In this document: one piece after another, positions 60,596-64,000 of the stretch
Layout: each line of letters begins with the position of its first letter
Position numbering within the stretch: the stretch's first letter is position 1
NCBI GenBank assembly: GCA_958299035.1
Contig: CATQJL010000223.1
Coordinates: 4,706,359-4,770,358 of the forward strand
Direction: 5' to 3'
Source: Cylicocyclus nassatus
Taxonomy: Eukaryota > Nematoda > Chromadorea > Rhabditida > Strongylidae
DNA length: 64,000 bases
Notes under the pieces: generated by a model
The model's input: the letters and a program-made list of their open reading frames with translations, nothing else
Databases searched by the model: none
What the model was told of the DNA's origin: nothing
Program-made: the position numbers and the translations under genes

Positions 60596-61095
60596 NNNNN
60601 NNNNNNNNNNNNNNNNNNNNNNNNNNNNNNNNNNNNNNNNNNNNNNNNNNNNNNNNNNNNNNNNNNNNNNNNNNNNNNNNNNNNNNNNNNNNNNNNNNNN
60701 NNNNNNNNNNNNNNNNNNNNNNNNNNNNNNNNNNNNNNNNNNNNNNNNNNNNNNNNNNNNNNNNNNNNNNNNNNNNNNNNNNNNNNNNNNNNNNNNNNNN
60801 NNNNNNNNNNNNNNNNNNNNNNNNNNNNNNNNNNNNNNNNNNNNNNNNNNNNNNNNNNNNNNNNNNNNNNNNNNNNNNNNNNNNNNNNNNNNNNNNNNNN
60901 NNNNNNNNNNNNNNNNNNNNNNNNNNNNNNNNNNNNNNNNNNNNNNNNNNNNNNNNNNNNNNNNNNNNNNNNNNNNNNNNNNNNNNNNNNNNNNNNNNNN
61001 NNNNNNNNNNNNNNNNNNNNNNNNNNNNNNNNNNNNNNNNNNNNNNNNNNNNNNNNNNNNNNNNNNNNNNNNNNNNNNNNNNNNNNNNNNNNNNN
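60596..61095. other. assembly gap of exactly 500 N
   Basis: Run of N with a round length, so a placeholder gap; its true size is unknown. A translated frame across it is meaningless. Confidence 0.99.
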
Positions 61096-61120
61096 AAGCA
61101 GTGGTATCAACGCAGAGTAC
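61096..61120 (+). other. SMART-type amplification primer (contaminant)
   Basis: The 25 bases beginning AAGCAGTGGTATCAACGC and ending AGAGTAC equal the universal SMART cDNA/template-switch PCR primer. They abut the gap exactly, as an untrimmed read or contig end would. Not biological sequence. Confidence 0.97.
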
Positions 61121-61245
61121 TATGTCATTATAAAGAGCATGACTTACCCTTTCACATAAAGGTGAAAGCAGTCAAATCGGTTGGAAAAATCAGAAATTAT
61201 GAAATTTTTGAAAATCGTGCGCAAAAATTTTCGGGACGACCTATA

Positions 61246-61442
61246 CAATGTGTTGGCTTTTATGGGTCACCGGAGCAAATGATTTTTAGAGCCGGGAAGC
61301 AAAAAAGCCCTAACATGCTTTATGCCATTCGAAAGCTGAGATCATGGAAGAATCGATGTAGACCGTCGATTTTTTTCTAGGTCTTCTGTGCCGCGAGGAT
61401 ATGAGGGATTTTTATGTGCTTCAAAAATTAACTGATTTTGTG
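61246..61442. repeat. near-duplicate block A
   Basis: Matches 61773-61977 over about 200 bases (ACCGGAGCAAATGATTTTT, CATGCTTTATGCCATTCGAA, GAAAGCTGAGATCATGG). The copies differ chiefly by one-base length changes in homopolymers, the pattern of sequencing error rather than divergence. Confidence 0.85.
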
Positions 61443-61772
61443 TCCTCACTTTCTGCTCTGCAAATGAATGCTACGAGAAAGTCGGACGGTCTAAGTTTGT
61501 TAATGAAGACTTGCTCTTTAACACAGATAGATAATCAGCAGTGATTAGGTTTTCATTTGGCAGAAATCTGCTGTTGAAAATGACCATGTTTTCATATAAA
61601 ATGCGGTTGTATCTCTCGGGTAGAGGGGGGCTAGAAAGAAGTCCATGGCCTAGATCGAAACCCCTTTCCTTGAGCTTTCGAATGGTATATAGGTTGCTGG
61701 GCGAAAAAACTAACCAGTTTTCAAAAATGGGGGTGGAGATATTTACTATTAGCTTGCTCCACCCAGCTCCAC

Positions 61773-61977
61773 CAATGTAGTGGCTTTTATCGGTTACCGG
61801 AGCAAATGATTTTTTAGAAGCCGGGAAGCAAAAAAAGCCCTAACATGCTTTATGCCATTCGAAAGCTGAGATCATGGAGAATAGACGAGGACGTAGACCG
61901 TCGACTTTTTTCTAGGTCTTCTGTTGCCGCGAGATATGAGGGATTTTATGTGCTTCAAAAAATTAACTGATTTTGTG
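61773..61977. repeat. near-duplicate block B
   Basis: Second copy of 61246-61442, 527 bases downstream in the same orientation. Either a true direct repeat or a mis-joined second read of the same locus. Confidence 0.85.
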
Positions 61978-62186
61978 GTTTTTTGTCGATAAACTCTTAT
62001 TCCACGGTTGTGCTATTCCACAAGGGGGAAAAGGGAACCTACCACCAGATCTCTCTCTCTTTGTTTTACATGGGGGCCGAACCAAACTGAAAAAAAAGGG
62101 AAGCTTTCTTTTTCTTGCGAACTTTTATTTCGGGGGAAAGTTTTTCTTCTCTTTTCTGTTCTCATCTTTTTGGACGCAGTTGTGCT

Positions 62187-62378
62187 AGTCGATCCACAGG
62201 TCGTCTGTGGAAGACTTCTAAAGCACAAACAGGTACGGGAACCTCTGATCGAGGTGGTACCTGGAATCACCGTGGGGTGAAGTGCCGGTCAATCCACAGA
62301 CTGTGTGTGGAGGCCGTGAGCAGACCCACGTAAAGGGGAACCTCTGCACGAGGGAACCTTGCATCACCGTGGGGTGAG
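62187..62378 (+). repeat. imperfect ~100-bp tandem duplication upstream of gag
   Basis: Two units each run from GTCGATCCACAG/GTCAATCCACAG through GGGAACCTCTG to ATCACCGTGGGGTGA. They precede the retroelement ORF by about 110 bases and probably belong to its leader or LTR; no LTR boundary can be fixed from this window alone. Confidence 0.65.
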
Positions 62379-62491
62379 TAGGGAGCGTCGGAACTTACTA
62401 GCTTCAGAATTGCGTGAAGCAGTAACGTCCTCGTCGATCGATAATAGGAAGTTTATCGAGTCAACGATTGATTGTTCCTGTTGCAGGGAAA

Positions 62492-64000
62492 ATGGCCGAA
62501 TCCATTGACGAAGAGATGGAGGCCATGCTTTTGTTGGAAGGCAACGAAGGCAAGCGCATGGAAGAAATGCAAGCGCAAATTGCCAGCCTAACGCAACAAG
62601 TGCGTCAACTCGCGGAGAAACAGGTCCCACAGGTGAGTATTATACCTGTCAAAATGGGCGAGTATGTGACAGAGATCCGAAACCTAGTGAATAAGGGTAA
62701 GCGGAAAGCGGAAACTAAGAGAAGCCCTAAGAGCACTAGCGCGAACTGTTTGCAAATAGATAGCGCCTGTGAGGGACTGGAAGTAGAGATCAGGAAAATT
62801 GAGCAATTGGTGGAGGATCTAAACAAGTTCAAAAGTGTAGATCTCCTTCAGCTAGAGAAAGACCTAGTTGAAATCCTGGAGCAAGCGCGGTTTGACGATG
62901 ACGCGATGAGAAAATTATCACAACTGCTTGCAGTAGATTCTACCCAAGTTGTGGGAAGCGTACAGCGCATCCTAGGGTCAGTAGTCGATAACGCGCAAGT
63001 AGAAGAGCCGCGTATAGGGGGAGAAGAGTCTGGAATAGCGACTACAGATCTTCTTCAGGACCAAGGTGAAGCACAGTCGAGTGACACCATGGCGAGCAAT
63101 TTCCAAAATGCGCTGAAGCAAGTGCGTTCCAATGAAGTCCCGAAGAACCTTGAGCTGGCCGATTTTGACCCAATCGCTGCCGCACGAGGTGAGTATCTGC
63201 GTGATAGGATCGCGCCGGCAACACAGAGCAGGCGTTATGTATTGCCACAGAGGCAAACAAATCCCTATTTGCAGAGAGAGCAGCTCGCGAGAGAGCCGCC
63301 AAGGCTGCCGGGATCCCTCTACAACACGTTGAGGAGGAGTTGCCAAGGTAGGAACGATATACCCTCTTCTGAAATGGGGATGGCAAATGCTGTGTGTTCC
63401 GCGTTTACGGCGATGGCGCTACCAGAAGTCCCGGTATTTGACAACGCGCAGGGCAAAGAGTTCGAAAAGTTTCTGCTCTCCTTCAGGGTTAAATATAATG
63501 GATTGAACTTGAGCGATGAGATCCTTATCCACTTGGTATGTTCAAAACTAGCAGGTCAACCCCGGGTTATAGTGGAGACTCTTCCTAGGGATGTTCGGGA
63601 AGGAACGTTCCAAGATTTTGTGACCGCATTGAAAGCCAAATTCAAAGAGAATGAATCCGATAACAGAATGGAGGCATACGTTAGCCTCAAAAACCTCCGA
63701 TCGTCCGGAAATATTTCGGAGCACTGTGCGCGGCTGGAACAATTAACAAGGACAGCCTATCCAGAATCGGCGGAAAAAGAACTTTCCATATTGCGTACTG
63801 GAGAACTGATCGCACAACTCACGGACTGGCCGGAGTATGTTCAACTCTTTACAGAGGTAGAACAGACTTCTACGGAGGAAGCATATGAGAAGCTCAAGGC
63901 CCTTGCAGAGCGGATAGAGAGGAGTAGGGAAGTGGCACTGCACTTGAAGCAGGAGGCCACGGGCAAGCCCAAACCATTCCCTCTCGGACGACAAATGACA
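62492..64000 (+). CDS. retrotransposon gag-like protein, partial at window end
   Basis: The frame is open for 503 codons from the ATG at 62492 to the window edge without a stop. It starts after TTGCAGGGAAA, which may be a splice acceptor. The first third is charged and coiled-coil-like (repeated EE, QQ and LxxL patterns). A linker rich in Gln, Arg and Pro follows, then a capsid-type region (PEVPVFDNAQGKEFEKFLLS, then LVCSKLAGQPR, DFVTALKAKF, NISEHCARLEQL) matching the retrotrans_gag layout of Ty3/gypsy and nematode Cer-type elements. No CCHC knuckle, protease or reverse transcriptase is reached before position 64000. Base composition and codon use are less AT-rich than in the neighbours. The element's completeness cannot be judged. 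Confidence 0.8.
   Translation, partial: MAESIDEEMEAMLLLEGNEGKRMEEMQAQIASLTQQVRQLAEKQVPQVSIIPVKMGEYVTEIRNLVNKGKRKAETKRSPKSTSANCLQIDSACEGLEVEIRKIEQLVEDLNKFKSVDLLQLEKDLVEILEQARFDDDAMRKLSQLLAVDSTQVVGSVQRILGSVVDNAQVEEPRIGGEESGIATTDLLQDQGEAQSSDTMASNFQNALKQVRSNEVPKNLELADFDPIAAARGEYLRDRIAPATQSRRYVLPQRQTNPYLQREQLAREPPRLPGSLYNTLRRSCQGRNDIPSSEMGMANAVCSAFTAMALPEVPVFDNAQGKEFEKFLLSFRVKYNGLNLSDEILIHLVCSKLAGQPRVIVETLPRDVREGTFQDFVTALKAKFKENESDNRMEAYVSLKNLRSSGNISEHCARLEQLTRTAYPESAEKELSILRTGELIAQLTDWPEYVQLFTEVEQTSTEEAYEKLKALAERIERSREVALHLKQEATGKPKPFPLGRQMT

Noticed and set aside
60490..61110. 206-codon ORF across the gap
   Set aside because: Almost entirely N; it also includes adapter sequence.

Overview
This is a nuclear genome scaffold from a nematode, most likely a clade V (strongylid, hookworm-like) worm. 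The evidence is many short introns with TTTTCAG-type acceptors, spliced-leader-type acceptors a few bases upstream of start codons, one gene pair at classic nematode operon spacing, and very high density of palindromic DNA-transposon derivatives. The species is inference; I cannot run a search.

Layout. 1-5 kb is repeat-only: four foldback elements and a 1.24-kb Mutator-like element with a 9-bp target duplication. 5.2-24.4 kb (+) is a conserved gene block: a MITD1 orthologue (ESCRT-III/abscission factor), a PSME3/PA28-gamma orthologue (nuclear proteasome activator) about 200 bp downstream in probable operon arrangement, and phosphatidylinositol 4-kinase III alpha, whose largest intron carries a 1.3-kb mariner-like element. 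25.4-27.6 kb (-) holds an unrecognised small secreted-peptide gene: a signal-peptide exon joins in phase to a last exon with dibasic sites, and the intron hosts a second copy of the Mutator-like element. 28-38 kb is repeat-rich and nearly gene-free, apart from one tRNA-Gly(GCC). 38.6-44.3 kb (-) is the NEDD8 E1 regulatory subunit (ULA-1/NAE1), reconstructed as 13 exons, with possible small minus-strand genes on either side. 46.6-51.7 kb has two piggyBac-type TTAA elements (one containing a 126-bp satellite), a decayed uridine phosphorylase fragment and a foldback. 52.5-53.8 kb is a 1.26-kb near-perfect palindrome. 56.0-57.6 kb (-) is an intact-looking uridine phosphorylase gene. 58-60.6 kb has no supported gene.

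From 60,596 there is a 500-N gap followed directly by a 25-base SMART-type cDNA/amplification primer, then sequence with homopolymer-indel differences between near-duplicate blocks. This is an assembly artefact. The last 1.5 kb is the open gag-like ORF of an LTR-type retrotransposon that runs off the window.

The host genes are housekeeping functions (membrane abscission, proteasome activation, PI4P synthesis, neddylation, pyrimidine salvage) and do not form one pathway. The items most worth following up are the candidate secreted peptide, the giant palindrome with an ORF duplicated in both arms, the recurring TACCGTAA box shared by unrelated repeats, and the uridine phosphorylase remnant.
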